From assembly GCA_958298945.1 (NCBI GenBank), contig OY282605.1:22050811-22114810 (forward strand): a DNA stretch of 64,000 bases, written 5' to 3'. The notes below the pieces were generated by a model. The model ran no database searches and had not been told where the DNA came from. It worked only from the letters and a program-made list of their open reading frames with translations. Position numbers and translations under genes: made by a program. This DNA is from Atherix ibis (taxonomy: Eukaryota; Arthropoda; Insecta; Diptera; Athericidae). This document shows positions 44,831 to 55,471 of this stretch, piece by piece. Positions within the stretch are counted from its first letter, which is position 1. Each line of letters opens with the position of its first letter.

Positions 44831-46430
44831 TTTTTACTTTTTATATGACGTTACAGAAATGCTTCATTTGCAGTAATACAGTCTACGATGTTTATTTGAA
44901 TTTATAATTTAAAAGGAGTTTTTTTCTAAAAAAAACAATGTACACTTTTCTCTACTATTTGTTTAAATGGCGTTAATCAATTTGGTAAGTGAGGAGGGCA
45001 TTCACATATGTATAAGTAAAAAGAAATACACATACTCGTATATGATAAATTAAAATTAAAAAAAAAAGATATGATAAATTAACATTATGTTGAGTTAAAA
45101 AAAAATGCTTAAAGCATGAAAATGCATAATTTTGTACAATAACGTTTTCTAAAAAAAAAATAGTAAAAAATAAAAACAAAAATATGAAAATCATTATTTA
45201 TTCTTAATGACGCAATTTGGAATAAATATTCTGTGTACACTCTTCTATGGAATGGTGAGCAGCTTCTGAGCGACTGACTACTTACTGCCCCTGTATGTTA
45301 TTATTCATCAAAGGTCACATACTGGGTAGAAAATATTGTTTTTACAGCAATTAATTTACAGTAGATTACTTGGAAATGCAGAAAAAAAAAATGTAAAAAT
45401 AAACCGAAATAAAACGGACAAAAAATTGAATGGGTACCATGTGCACTTGTTCTCGGTTGTTATTCCTTACAAAACAACAAAATGCTCATTAATCACAAGT
45501 AGCACACATGGTCTCTTATATAAAGTTTAGAGTTAGATAATATCAAAATATTTACATTTGTATATGAAAAATATTCTTCAAAATTATTTTTTATACGTAG
45601 TAAATATCTGTTCATATATGGACTATTCTATATTGCTTAAAAGATTATAAACTTCTATCCGACTTTGGGGAGAGAACTGGAAAAAATAATATTTATAATT
45701 TCTATTACACATACTCTCGTACATTATTTGTTGTTGGCATATCGGATGATAATTTCACACAAAAGCTCACTACTGGACACATAATTCAGTTTGATTCATA
45801 AATAAATCTATTTTGAATACGAGAACATTCGAGATGTCTCGACTGCAACAATTCCCATTGGAGCAAATTATCAATTTAAATATTATTCCAAATTCCATAT
45901 ATTACATAGTCTACCAAGTCAATGTAGTTTTTTTTTCTTCATATTTTGAATTTTCTCGTAATATTCACACAGGAAAACTTATTTCTGTCACCTCGAGATT
46001 AGGACTATTACCTACGCTATCTATTCGAATTTAATTTAAATGTCAAGTTTGATCAAATTTTATCTACAGAGGCTCAGCCATCTAAACACCAGATCGTTAA
46101 CCATCACACAATAATCCCAGTATTCCCCTCTAACCAACCAGTCCCTTTATCCAAATATACATTCAACTATTTAATTTCAATATAATCCAACTAGTTGGAT
46201 TACTAGCTTTTCATATAATCTGACGGCTGTCAAAGATGGTAATTCCTTTCTACTTTCATAGAAATATTGCCTAAACATTGCATAAATTCAAATATAATCT
46301 ATAAATTTAATATCTAATATTGATATTGTCTATATTTATTCAATAGTCGAATATCGTTTGTCTTTAATTTGATACGAAATTTATTAGTTTTTAGTTTTTT
46401 TTTCATTCTATGCAAATATATTGTATTAAA
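44831..46430. other. AT-rich spacer
   Basis: Poly-A-rich patches at 45040-45180. No gene. Contains, at 45397-45421, a 25-mer also found inside the mariner gene at 49705-49729. Confidence 0.45.
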
Positions 46431-48525
46431 AATTACTTTTAGGCATTATAAAGGGGAAAAAAGGATGATTTTTAATTACTTTTAGGTATTGTAGAGGGAA
46501 AAAAGGATTATTGACGTAAGAAATGCAATATTCTAATTATTTACGTTACTTAACGAACTTATCCAAGTGTCAATTAAATAAATTCTTCATTTTGGTGTGT
46601 ATCTTTGCTTAAATGACATTTCTTGCAAAAAAAAAATTTGACAAGCACATGGTAATTTTTATGTTGCAGGTCGATTTTGTTTGGACGCCATTTTCGTTTG
46701 GATGACATTTGACAGTCGTAGAGAATGGTCGATAATTTGTTAAGTAACATCTAATTAAATTTGTAATTACTTTTAGGTATTGTAGAGGGAAAAAAGAATT
46801 ATTGGCGTAAGAAATGCAAAACTCTAATTATTTACGTCACTTAACGAACTTATCCAAGTGTCAATTAAATAAATTCTTCATTTTGGTGTGTATCTTTGCT
46901 TAAATGACATTTCTTGCAACAACAAAAATTTGACAAGCACATGGTAATTTTTATGTTGCAGGTCGATTTTGTTTGGACGCCATTTTCGTTTGGATGACAT
47001 TTGACAGTCGTAGAGAATGGTCGATAATTTGTTAAGTAACATCTAATTAAATTTGTAATTACTTTTAGGTATTGTAGAGGGAAAAAAGGATTATTGACGT
47101 AAGAAATGCAATATTCTAATTATTTACGTTACTTAACGCGAACTTATCCAAGTGCCAATCACATAAATTCTCCATTTTGGCGTGTATCTTTGCTTAAATG
47201 ACATTTCTTGAAAAAAAAAAAATTTGACAAGCACATGGTAATTTTTATGTTGCAGGTCGATTTTGTTTGGACGCCATTTTCGTTTGGATGATATTTGACA
47301 GTCGTAGAGAATGGTCGATAATTTGTTAAGTAACATCTAATTAAATTTGTAATTACTTTTAGGTATTGTAGAGGGAAAAAAGAATTATTGGCGTAAGAAA
47401 TGCAAAACTCTAATTATTTACGTCACTTAACGAACTTATCCAAGTGTCAATTAAATAAATTCTTCATTTTGGTGTGTAGCTTTGCTTAAATGACATTTCT
47501 TGCAACAACAAAAATTTGACAAGCACATGGTAATTTTTATGTTGCAGGTCGATTTTGTTTGGACGCCATTTTCGTTTGGATGACATTTGACAGTCGTAGA
47601 GAATGGTCGATAATTTGTTAAGTAACATCTAATTAAATTTGTAATTACTTTTAGGTATTGTAGAGGGAAAAAAGAATTATTGGCGTAAGAAATGCAAAAC
47701 TCTAATTATTTACGTCACTTAACGAACTTATCGAAGTGTCAATTAAATAAATTCTTCATTTTGGTGTGTATCTTTGCTTAAATGACATTTCTTGCAACAA
47801 AAAAAATTTGACAAGCACATGGTAATTTTTATGTTGCAGATCGATTTTGTTTGGACGCCATTTTCGTTTGGATGACATTTGACAGTCGTAGAGAATGGTC
47901 GATAATTTGTTAAGTAACATCTAATTAAATTTGTAATTACTTTTAGGTATTGTAGAGGGAAAAAAGAATTATTGGCGTAAGAAATGCAAAACTCTAATTA
48001 TTTACGTCACTTAACGAACTTATCCAAGTGTCAATTAAATAAATTCTTCATTTTGGTGTGTAGCTTTGCTAAAATGACATTTCTTGCAAAAAAAAAGTTT
48101 AACTAGCACATGGTAATTTGTATGTTCCAGGTCGATTTTGTTTGGACGCCATTTTCGTTTGGATGACATTTAACAGTCGTAGAGAATGGTCGATAATTTG
48201 TTAAGTAACATCTAATTAAATTTGTAATTACTTTTAGGTATTGTAGAGGGAAAAAAGAATTATTGGCGTAAGAAATGCAAAACTCTAATTATTTACGTCA
48301 CTTAACGAACTTATCCAAGTGTCAATTAAATAAATTCTTCATTTTGGTGTGTAGCTTTGCTAAAATGACATTTCTTGCAACAAAAAAAATTTGACAAGCA
48401 CATGGTAATTTTTATGTTGCAGGTCGACTTTTTTTGGACGCCATTTTCGTTTGGATGACATTTTTTTGCTGGCATTTGACAGTATTAGAGAATGGTCGAT
48501 AATTTATTAAGGAATATCTAACACC
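46431..48525. repeat. Seven-copy 292-bp satellite-like array abutting a mariner
   Basis: A 43-bp partial unit (46431-46473) precedes seven units with starts near 46474, 46765, 47057, 47351, 47643, 47935 and 48226 (period 291-294). Each contains TTTTAGGTATTGTAGAGGGA, TTGACAAGCACATGG, GTTTGGACGCCATTTTCGTT and, near the end, GAGAATGGTCGATAATTTG. Units differ by a few substitutions and the length of an A run. The last unit continues into the DD41D mariner gene, so the unit appears to be that element's 5' end. Confidence 0.95.
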
Positions 48526-49534
48526 GCAATAACGTGTTGAAATTATTAAAATATTTTATATAAATAATCGTTCACTTGTAAATACGCGGAGAAAATTACG
48601 TGACTTTTTTAGTGTTAATCATATGCCAAGCAAGTCAACCATTCAGTATGTAATGAATAATTTTGAAAATATGCATATACTGGGAGATAAAGCAAAGACT
48701 GGGTGACAATTAAGCCAATATACACCTAAAAAGATTGATGCAGTCAGGCAGAGTATTGCTAAAACCTCTCATAGACATCGTGTGCACAAGAATGGGGAAT
48801 ATCTCCATCATGTTTGTTAAAAATTCTCAAACAACATTTCCCTTTGTACGCGTATAAAATTCAATTGACACAACAGCTGCCGGCAAATGACCATGAAATG
48901 GTGACGAGACTGGAGTGCTCAAGTTTTACAGCTCAGTATAGACGACGACCATTTTTTGCAAAAAATCAATATGAGCGACGAAGCACACTTCGACTTGGTT
49001 GACCTCGTTAATTAAAAGAATAGCCGCTATTGGGGTACTGAAAAACCTCAACTGATACACCAAAGATGATTACACCCTCGTAGAGTAATTGTATGGTGCG
49101 GCATCATTGGACCATATTTCTTTGAGGATGCTGGAGGCAATGCTATGACTGGTGACCACTTTGGCAAAATGTTGGAAAACTTTATTCTGCCCGAATTGGA
49201 TCCATTAGAGTTACAGAACATGTGGTTCCAACAAGACGGTGCCAAATCACACACAGCTCGTGCTACGATACAAATTTTGAACGAAATTTTTCCCGGCCGA
49301 ATAATGTCAAAAAGTGAAGCGGGGATTTTTCATATGAGGGTTCCTGATTTTTTTTATATGAGGATTCTTGATTAAAAACTAACAAACCAACTACAACCTC
49401 GATGCTTAAGAACAACATTCGAAACGAAATTGCTGAAATAACACCGGAAGTCTACAAAAATGTTATGAAAAATGTGCTTTAAAGAGCTCGCCTTTGCGCC
49501 GCACCCATTTGATCAACATCATATTTGATACATA
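48500..49534 (+). pseudogene. DD41D mariner transposase pseudogene downstream of the 292-bp array
   Basis: Readable pieces in order: EIIKIFYINNRSLVNTRRKL, NHMPSKSTIQYVMNNFEN (DNA-binding domain), MSDEAHFDL, VIVWCGIIGPYFFEDAGGNA, NMWFQQDGAKSHTARATIQI (second Asp) and, after a break near 49310-49380, KPTTTSMLKNNIRNEIAEIT. The segment with the third Asp is replaced by a short unrelated stretch holding two near-copies of ATATGAGGRTTCYTGATT. Stops and shifts throughout. The 3' end runs up to the TA at 49533-49534, where another mariner is inserted. Confidence 0.85.
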
Positions 49535-50677
49535 CCAGGTGTTGGAATTAATTCGTAGCGTTTTACAAAAGATGGCGTTAGCCAACTATCCATAGTCACA
49601 CATACAAAAGTAACTATTTTCCTAGAAGCTACTGACATAACGCAACTTTTCCACTATATGACATTTTACTTGTTGCGCGGTGTCAAACATGTCGAAGTTC
49701 GTGCAAATAAACCGAAATAAAACGGACAATCGTTTTTGCGGGGAGTGTTACTCCATTACTTCAACATGAAGAAAAGTGCCGCGGAAAGTTATCGTACTCG
49801 TATTTTAGTGGATGTCTACGGCGAACATGCTCCTGCTGAGCAAACTTGCAGAAAGTGGTTTGCTCGGTTTAAAAATGAAAATTTTGATTTGGAAGACATG
49901 GAACGTCCCGGACAGCAGAAAAAGTTCGAAGATGAAGATTTGGTGACGTTGCTCGATTAAGGCCCTTGCCAAACACTCCGGGAGTTGTCCACATCGCTTG
50001 GAGTCGACTTTTCGACGGTCGGAAAATGCCTGAAAGCCATAGAAATGGTACAAAAACAGGGAACGTGGGTTCCACATGAGTTGAAGCCAAGGGACGTCGA
50101 ACGGCGTTTAGTCACGTGTGAGATTCTTCTCCAACGGAAGGTAAGGAAGGGATTTCTGCATCAAATCGTCACTGGTGACGAGAAGTGGATACTCTACGAT
50201 AATCCCAAACGCAGAAAATCGTGGGTTTGCCCGGTCATGAATCGGCATCGTCCCCCAGGTCGAATATTCATGGAAAGAAGATCTTACTGTGTATTTGGTG
50301 GGATCAGCTGGGTGTTATTTATTATGAACTCCACGACAATGCAAGACCCCATGTTGCGAAAGCCATGAAAACTTATTTAAATACGCTGAAATGGGAAGTT
50401 CTGCCTCACCAGACATTGCCCCATCTGATTATCATTTGTTTCGATCCATGGCGCATGGCTTGTCAGAGCAGCACTTCGATAACTACGAAATGACCAAAAA
50501 TTGGATCGATTCTTTCATCGAATCTAAAGAAGAAGAATTTTTTCGACGCGATATCCGAGCATTACCAGAAAGATGGCAAAAAGTAGTGGATAACGAAGGA
50601 CAATACTGTAATAATACTGTCATAATAAACCACAAAACTTTGCAAAAAAAACGCTACGAATTAATTACAATACCTGA
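49535..50677 (+). mobile_element. Mos1-like mariner, distinct from group A
   Basis: Left end CCAGGTGTTGGAATTAATTC then GTAGCGTTTT; right end (reverse complement) TCAGGTATTGTAATTAATTC then GTAGCGTTTT. TA at 49533-49534 and 50678-50679. Length is 1143 bp. Confidence 0.92.
49689..50616 (+). pseudogene. Mariner transposase pseudogene
   Basis: ATG 49689 begins MSKFV, then an insertion including the 25-mer at 49705-49729 disrupts the frame. The rest reads LRGVLLHYFNMKKSAAESY, TCRKWFARFKNENFDLED, a stop near 49958, STSLGVDFSTVGKCLKAIEM, GTWVPHELKPRDVERRLVTC and HQIVTGDEKWILYDNPKRRK (first Asp intact). A one-base shift follows near 50255. A deletion of about 45 residues joins GVIYYEL directly to HDNARPHVAKAM (second Asp). 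DIAPSDYHLFRSMAHGLSEQ (third Asp) and the C-terminus follow in a further frame. Confidence 0.92.
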
Positions 50678-51343
50678 TAATATTAAAGATTATATAATCA
50701 ATCAATAAAGAATAAATTATAATATTGTATTTAATTTAAAAGTTATTAAAAAAATAACTTCGATCTGGAACATAGAATATACCCTGTATAACCTATGATA
50801 CAGAGGTGTTTATTTTGCCATTCGGAAATTATCCTCCTGTCATTAAACATATGTTAAAAATATGCATCATTTAAAACAATAGTTTTTATTTGTACTTGCC
50901 ATTATATAATAAAAATATATTTTATATTATAGAATGCGTTAAAATTGAAAAAAAAACTTTCTAAGCTTCCATTATCATCAACTATCAGGTACAATTTTAA
51001 ATTGCCATACATGGGGCTCTGAAAACCCACAAGCGACTTGTAAAGAAGTCGTTGTAATCGCAAAAAGTCACTATGTGGTGTACATTTTGTCATTAATTCT
51101 TTGAAAATTCTGATCGCAATAACATAGACTAATGATAACCGATTTTTTTTCGTCCTCAACTTGAAAATTTTAATCTGAACCATCAACAAAATGATGCTTC
51201 AAGCCACACAACGTGATAAATCTCAACTTTATTACGTGAAAAGTTCCTAGGACACGTAATTCCGCAATATTTTAATGTCAATTGACCTCCAAGATCGAAC
51301 GATTTGACGTCGTTGTACCATTGGAATGGTATTATATTTTATA

Positions 51344-53093
51344 CAGGGTGGGCTGACTTTTTTTATTTTTTTATATTCTTTATTTTTATTTTTTTTTATG
51401 TGCAGATTATAAAAAATTTTATAAATTGTTGAATTATATTTTTCTTCCGGTCGATCTATTATTACAACACAAAGAAAATATCTTCAGCATTTTAATACTT
51501 GCACAGCTGCCAGCATTTTAATACTGTCAACATGATAACAAACTTAATAACCCATTTTGAGGAGCATGGTGCAGTATTTGATGAGCCACGAACAAATTTT
51601 AATCGACCTGTTTCGAAGCTGTACACGAAAGTGTACAGATTAAAGAATACCCGGATAGGCCCAAGCGTCAGATTTTCGTATATTTATTCTCAATATTCTG
51701 GCTAAATTATTGCAAAAGCGCCGAGAAATCATAATGTTTGCATACTTTTGTGTAGAAATGACACTCACTGACATCTAGTTTTCGTAATAGAAATTTTTTT
51801 AATTCCAAAAGCATAATTAATATGCAATTTAACTAAATTATATTTTTTCCAATCTTTTGGTATTAAATTCAATTGTTTTTTTTTAGGTTTTTTAATTTAT
51901 TTTGCAAATAATCAATGAAATATCAAGCGCATCAATTTTGTAGATTTTCGGAGAGTTTTACAATACGCCATTTTTCATTAAAGTGGTAGCATATCGAAAT
52001 GCTTGTACACGTATACTTTTCTATATAGATACTCTTATCGCAAAGTTTAAGCTTAAGTGCGATTTTATTAAATTTTAAATAGTTTACGAAAAAAATACAT
52101 TTGCATAAATATTTTTATTCTTCACAACAGCAAATAGGAAGTTTCTACTTTAGAATAAAAAGTGTTTCGTGAAAGGTTATTTTGCAAGTGTGTGCGTTCT
52201 TAAGAATATATGTTCCAAAAAATTTTGACAGCATTTTTGTGTAGAGACCTATCCAGTTCTTATATAATCTAAGATCTGTGTCTACTCGTCGACGTGCTCC
52301 TCAATTGGGCATCTACAGAATATCGCTACGATGCATTTTGAAACTTGATCTGAGGATGTTTTCATACAAAATTAAGAATTATCGCCGAGGAATACCACAC
52401 AGCGTCTACAATATGCCAATAGATTCATTCAGCTTGCAACAGATAATGTCAACTTTTTGAATAATCGAAATTACATCTGGTGAAGAATATCTTCATTTAA
52501 ATGGATATGTCGATAAACAGAACTACTGAAATTGGGGGTACGGAGAATCCGACGGCGTTGCATTAGCATCAATTACAACCTCTTAGATGCACTGTAAAAA
52601 TATCGGTACAAAAATTTCTCGAAGATTAAAGTGAACATCCACAAGCTATCCCTGGAACAGTTTACCGGACCATGTAAGAAAAATTTTTACGTCCGGTAGT
52701 TCTGAATAACTCTGGCATAGAGAGAGGACAATGGCGATTCTTCCAGAACTTTTCAATAGCCAAATAATTTCAAAAAATTCAAATTTCGCTTAGTCCAGAT
52801 TTGACGGCCCTTGATTTTTGTGTGTGGGGTTTCATAAAGAAAACTAAAGCAGAATATTCGAACAGAAATTGCAGAAACGTAGCGCACCGTTATGCAAAAT
52901 ACCTTAGAGAGACCCCATTAACTGCTAACAAGAAAAAGGGAGTCATTTAAGGGATATTATTTTTCACAATTGGATTAAAAAAATATTTTCAATAATTACC
53001 CTTTCATTAAAAAAAAACCAAACAAATAAAAACATTAAAAAATAAAAAAATTCTGTGCATTATAAATCAGTCAGTCTAAGTTGGCCCACTCTG
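51344..53093 (+). mobile_element. DD41D-like mariner with a nested R-A repeat
   Basis: Terminal repeats CAGGGTGGGCTGACTTTTTT (left, after TA) and CAGAGTGGGCCAACTTAGAC (right, reverse complement). The transposase remnant is split. 51532-51640 encodes MITNLITHFEEHGAVFDEPR, then about 630 bp of repeat R-A intervenes. 52275-52950 continues with STRRRAPQLGIYRISLRCIL, YLHLNGYVDKQNY, NSQIISKNSNFA and LDFCVWGFIK with several stops and shifts. Confidence 0.82.
51643..52272. repeat. Dispersed repeat R-A, copy 2 (inside a mariner gene)
   Basis: About 630 bp homologous to 5446-6170, same orientation. Its edges are set by where mariner coding similarity stops (51640) and resumes (52275), so this copy is evidence that R-A is mobile. 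I could not confirm a target-site duplication. Confidence 0.78.
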
Positions 53094-53165
53094 CACATAA
53101 TGGCAAGGTCCAAGCAATATAATAAAATAAAAAATTTTTATTTAATTTCCCTTTCCAAAGTATAA

Positions 53166-53829
53166 ACTGAATATACCCTGTATTATAAGATAATATTAAA
53201 AATTTTAATAGAATTGTTTTTATAGAATTACAATATATTAGTTGGAAATAGTTTAACATATTTATTATTCTTGATTAATAAAATTATTTGCACAAAATTA
53301 CTACGCTCAAAAGTTATTAAGAAAACTATTTTATGTACATATATATATACAAAGGTTAGTTCAAAAATGGGGGAAATTGGGGAAAAAAACTCTTAAAAAG
53401 GAAGTTTAGCGCCATGTGCAAAATAGATTTTCAAATTCCCATCGGTCGATTAGGCTTCGAAACCATCCAAACTGTTGCGAATAAACTACAAAATTGATGC
53501 ATGTACAATATTTATGGATGTACTCAGAACATATTTATTATATAAATAAATGGAAATGAAGAAACGTACAAGTATGACAATGTGCGTGTTAATAATTATT
53601 ATGTTTAATTAATAGCAGACGTACAATAGCGCATATTACTTAGCAAAACGAGTAACAAACTGACGGCTATGAATCAACAGAAAACTATGACAAAAGCCAT
53701 CAATCTTACATAAATTGCTACGTTCCATCAGTTGGTTCATAAAAATTTAATATAATATAATTAAAAATTTTTGTTTACAAAATACAAATTGTTTTTGTTT
53801 TTAGCAAACAATAATCTTTAAATTAGTTT
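53166..53829. other. AT-rich spacer before the I-type element
   Basis: No gene recognised. The exact 5' end of the retrotransposon lies near 53830, where base composition changes; no clear target-site duplication was found. Confidence 0.4.
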
Positions 53830-53928
53830 TGAGCTCGAATCCATCTGGTGACATAGCCGTTGTGCACTTCAGTTATCGCCAAAAGGCCTGAGTTGTCGTG
53901 GCGTTTCAGAATTTACATTTCATTGCAA

Positions 53929-55281
53929 ATGTTACTAAAAAAGATATTAAAAATAGCCAGACTAAACCAATCCATCAATACCACCACCAAAAATATAAAT
54001 AACAATCACTACAATCACAACCAAACAAACACGAACCTATCTGTATTAAACAAATTGGTTAACTTCCCCTCCCTTCCGACTAAAATTTCCGAACATCCGC
54101 GCTTTCTAGTTATTTCCACTTCACCCGAGGCAAAATTCAGAGCGAACCAACTCTGTCCTTTTAAAACCAGTCTGGCTCTCAAGAATATCAGCAATGATAT
54201 TCTTAAAATAAACGATTATCGTAACGGTGATCTATTGCTAACAACCAAAACAAGATTTTCGGCCGAAAAATTTATTCACGCCAAACCGGTTTTTATCAAT
54301 GATATCAAATTAAATTTCACACTTCACCCCTCCCTCAACCAAGTAAAGGGCACGATTTTTTGCAAGTGGCTTGCAAATACATCCGAAGAGGAAATCGTCA
54401 GCAACCTTATTGATTACAACGTGGTAGAGGCTAGAAAAATAATCTCTACGCGCGACGGTACCCAGTCATTTACGGGTATTGTTGTTCTGACCTTTGACGC
54501 GTACGAACTCCCTTCCAACCTCAACATCCTTTTCCACAGATTTGATGTGAAAACATATTATCCGAACCCCATGAGATGTCGCAACTGCCAAGTACTGGGC
54601 CATACAGCTAAATACTGTAAGGCTTCGACGGTATGTGCTAATTGTGGACTTGCGCCCCATCTTGAAAAGGCATGTACACGTGTATTTTGCGTTAACTGCA
54701 AAACAGACTCACACACCTCAGGAGACCGTTGTTGCCCTTCGTACGCGGAGAGAAAAACTATTCTTAAAGTTATGACGGACAACAAATGTTCCATGGCTGC
54801 AGCAACAACAATATTCAAAAAATCTCAAATGGATGCCTCCACACTAAAATCGAACACCTCCTTTGCACAAGCAGTCCGTGCGTCATCTCATTCAGTTAAT
54901 ACATCAGCATCCTCATCATTGCCACCAACGCCTTCTGCGTCCACTTTACCACTGCCACCATCCCCTCTCACATCCAAAAAAATTTCACCCTCTCCTTCCA
55001 GAAAAGCTTTTGAGCGTAAGCTAAATTCTTTAACGCCAATGGTCAAAAAACCTTGTATAAATACAGGAATCAACACCTCTTCTGATAAATCAATTACCAC
55101 CCCATCAAAATCCCCACTCTCAAATTCCCAAACACCGTCAACCCACCCCCGATCCACCAGTGAACAAGTTGCTATACTAATTAGCACGTTAAAAGACCTC
55201 GATCCAGAAGATCGCAACACGGTTCTTGCCTTAGCACAAAAAATGAAGTCTGGTAAACCAGGAACAAGCTCCAAAAAATAA
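53929..55281 (+). CDS. ORF1 protein (Gag-like, zinc knuckles) of the I-type retrotransposon
   Basis: 450 residues from the first ATG in the open frame; the frame is open 5' of it to 53860 without an ATG. The N-terminal quarter is Asn/Lys-rich (NINNNHYNHNQTNTN). A middle domain (FPSLPTKISEHPRFLVISTS to about residue 205) resembles the RNA-binding region of I-type Gag proteins. Residues 217-267 or so hold three CCHC-type knuckles: CRNCQVLGHTAKYC, one starting CANCGLAPHLEKAC, and CVNCKTDSHTSGDRC. The C-terminal third is Ser/Thr/Pro-rich and probably disordered. Such proteins coat the element's RNA in cytoplasmic particles. No frameshift or stop seen. Expression is not shown; no promoter could be identified. 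Confidence 0.9.
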   Translation: MLLKKILKIARLNQSINTTTKNINNNHYNHNQTNTNLSVLNKLVNFPSLPTKISEHPRFLVISTSPEAKFRANQLCPFKTSLALKNISNDILKINDYRNGDLLLTTKTRFSAEKFIHAKPVFINDIKLNFTLHPSLNQVKGTIFCKWLANTSEEEIVSNLIDYNVVEARKIISTRDGTQSFTGIVVLTFDAYELPSNLNILFHRFDVKTYYPNPMRCRNCQVLGHTAKYCKASTVCANCGLAPHLEKACTRVFCVNCKTDSHTSGDRCCPSYAERKTILKVMTDNKCSMAAATTIFKKSQMDASTLKSNTSFAQAVRASSHSVNTSASSSLPPTPSASTLPLPPSPLTSKKISPSPSRKAFERKLNSLTPMVKKPCINTGINTSSDKSITTPSKSPLSNSQTPSTHPRSTSEQVAILISTLKDLDPEDRNTVLALAQKMKSGKPGTSSKK

Positions 55282-55471
55282 CATTGCTAATGTTTTTTCT
55301 AAGAGTACGATCCTGCAATCTGGTGAACAAGAAGTGGTATGCCTTTCGGCAAACCTCTAATGGTTCACAGACTTACAGTCCAGTTCTTCTCCACCATATT
55401 TTTCTCCCTTCATGCAGCACTACTTCTGGGCAGATTACTGTTCTAGTTTTTAGCTTGCCTAACCTTCAACT

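Larger units (their letters stand above)
50770..53165 (+). mobile_element. Family F DD41D fossil, copy 6, host of a nested mariner
   Basis: 50880-51341 matches other F copies: ACTTGCCATTATATAATAAA, CATGGGGCTCTGAAAACCCA, CAATTGACCTCCAAGATCGA (the NWPPRS region) and ACGATTTGACGTCGTTG. It is cut at 51342-51343 (TA) by a mariner. CTTTCCAAAGTATAAACTGA near 53152-53171, to the right of that mariner, fits the degenerate F terminus. Confidence 0.65.

Noticed and set aside
54888..55274. 128-residue minus-strand frame opposite ORF1
   Set aside because: A shadow of the Ser/Pro-rich part of ORF1; the plus-strand frame has zinc knuckles and full continuity.
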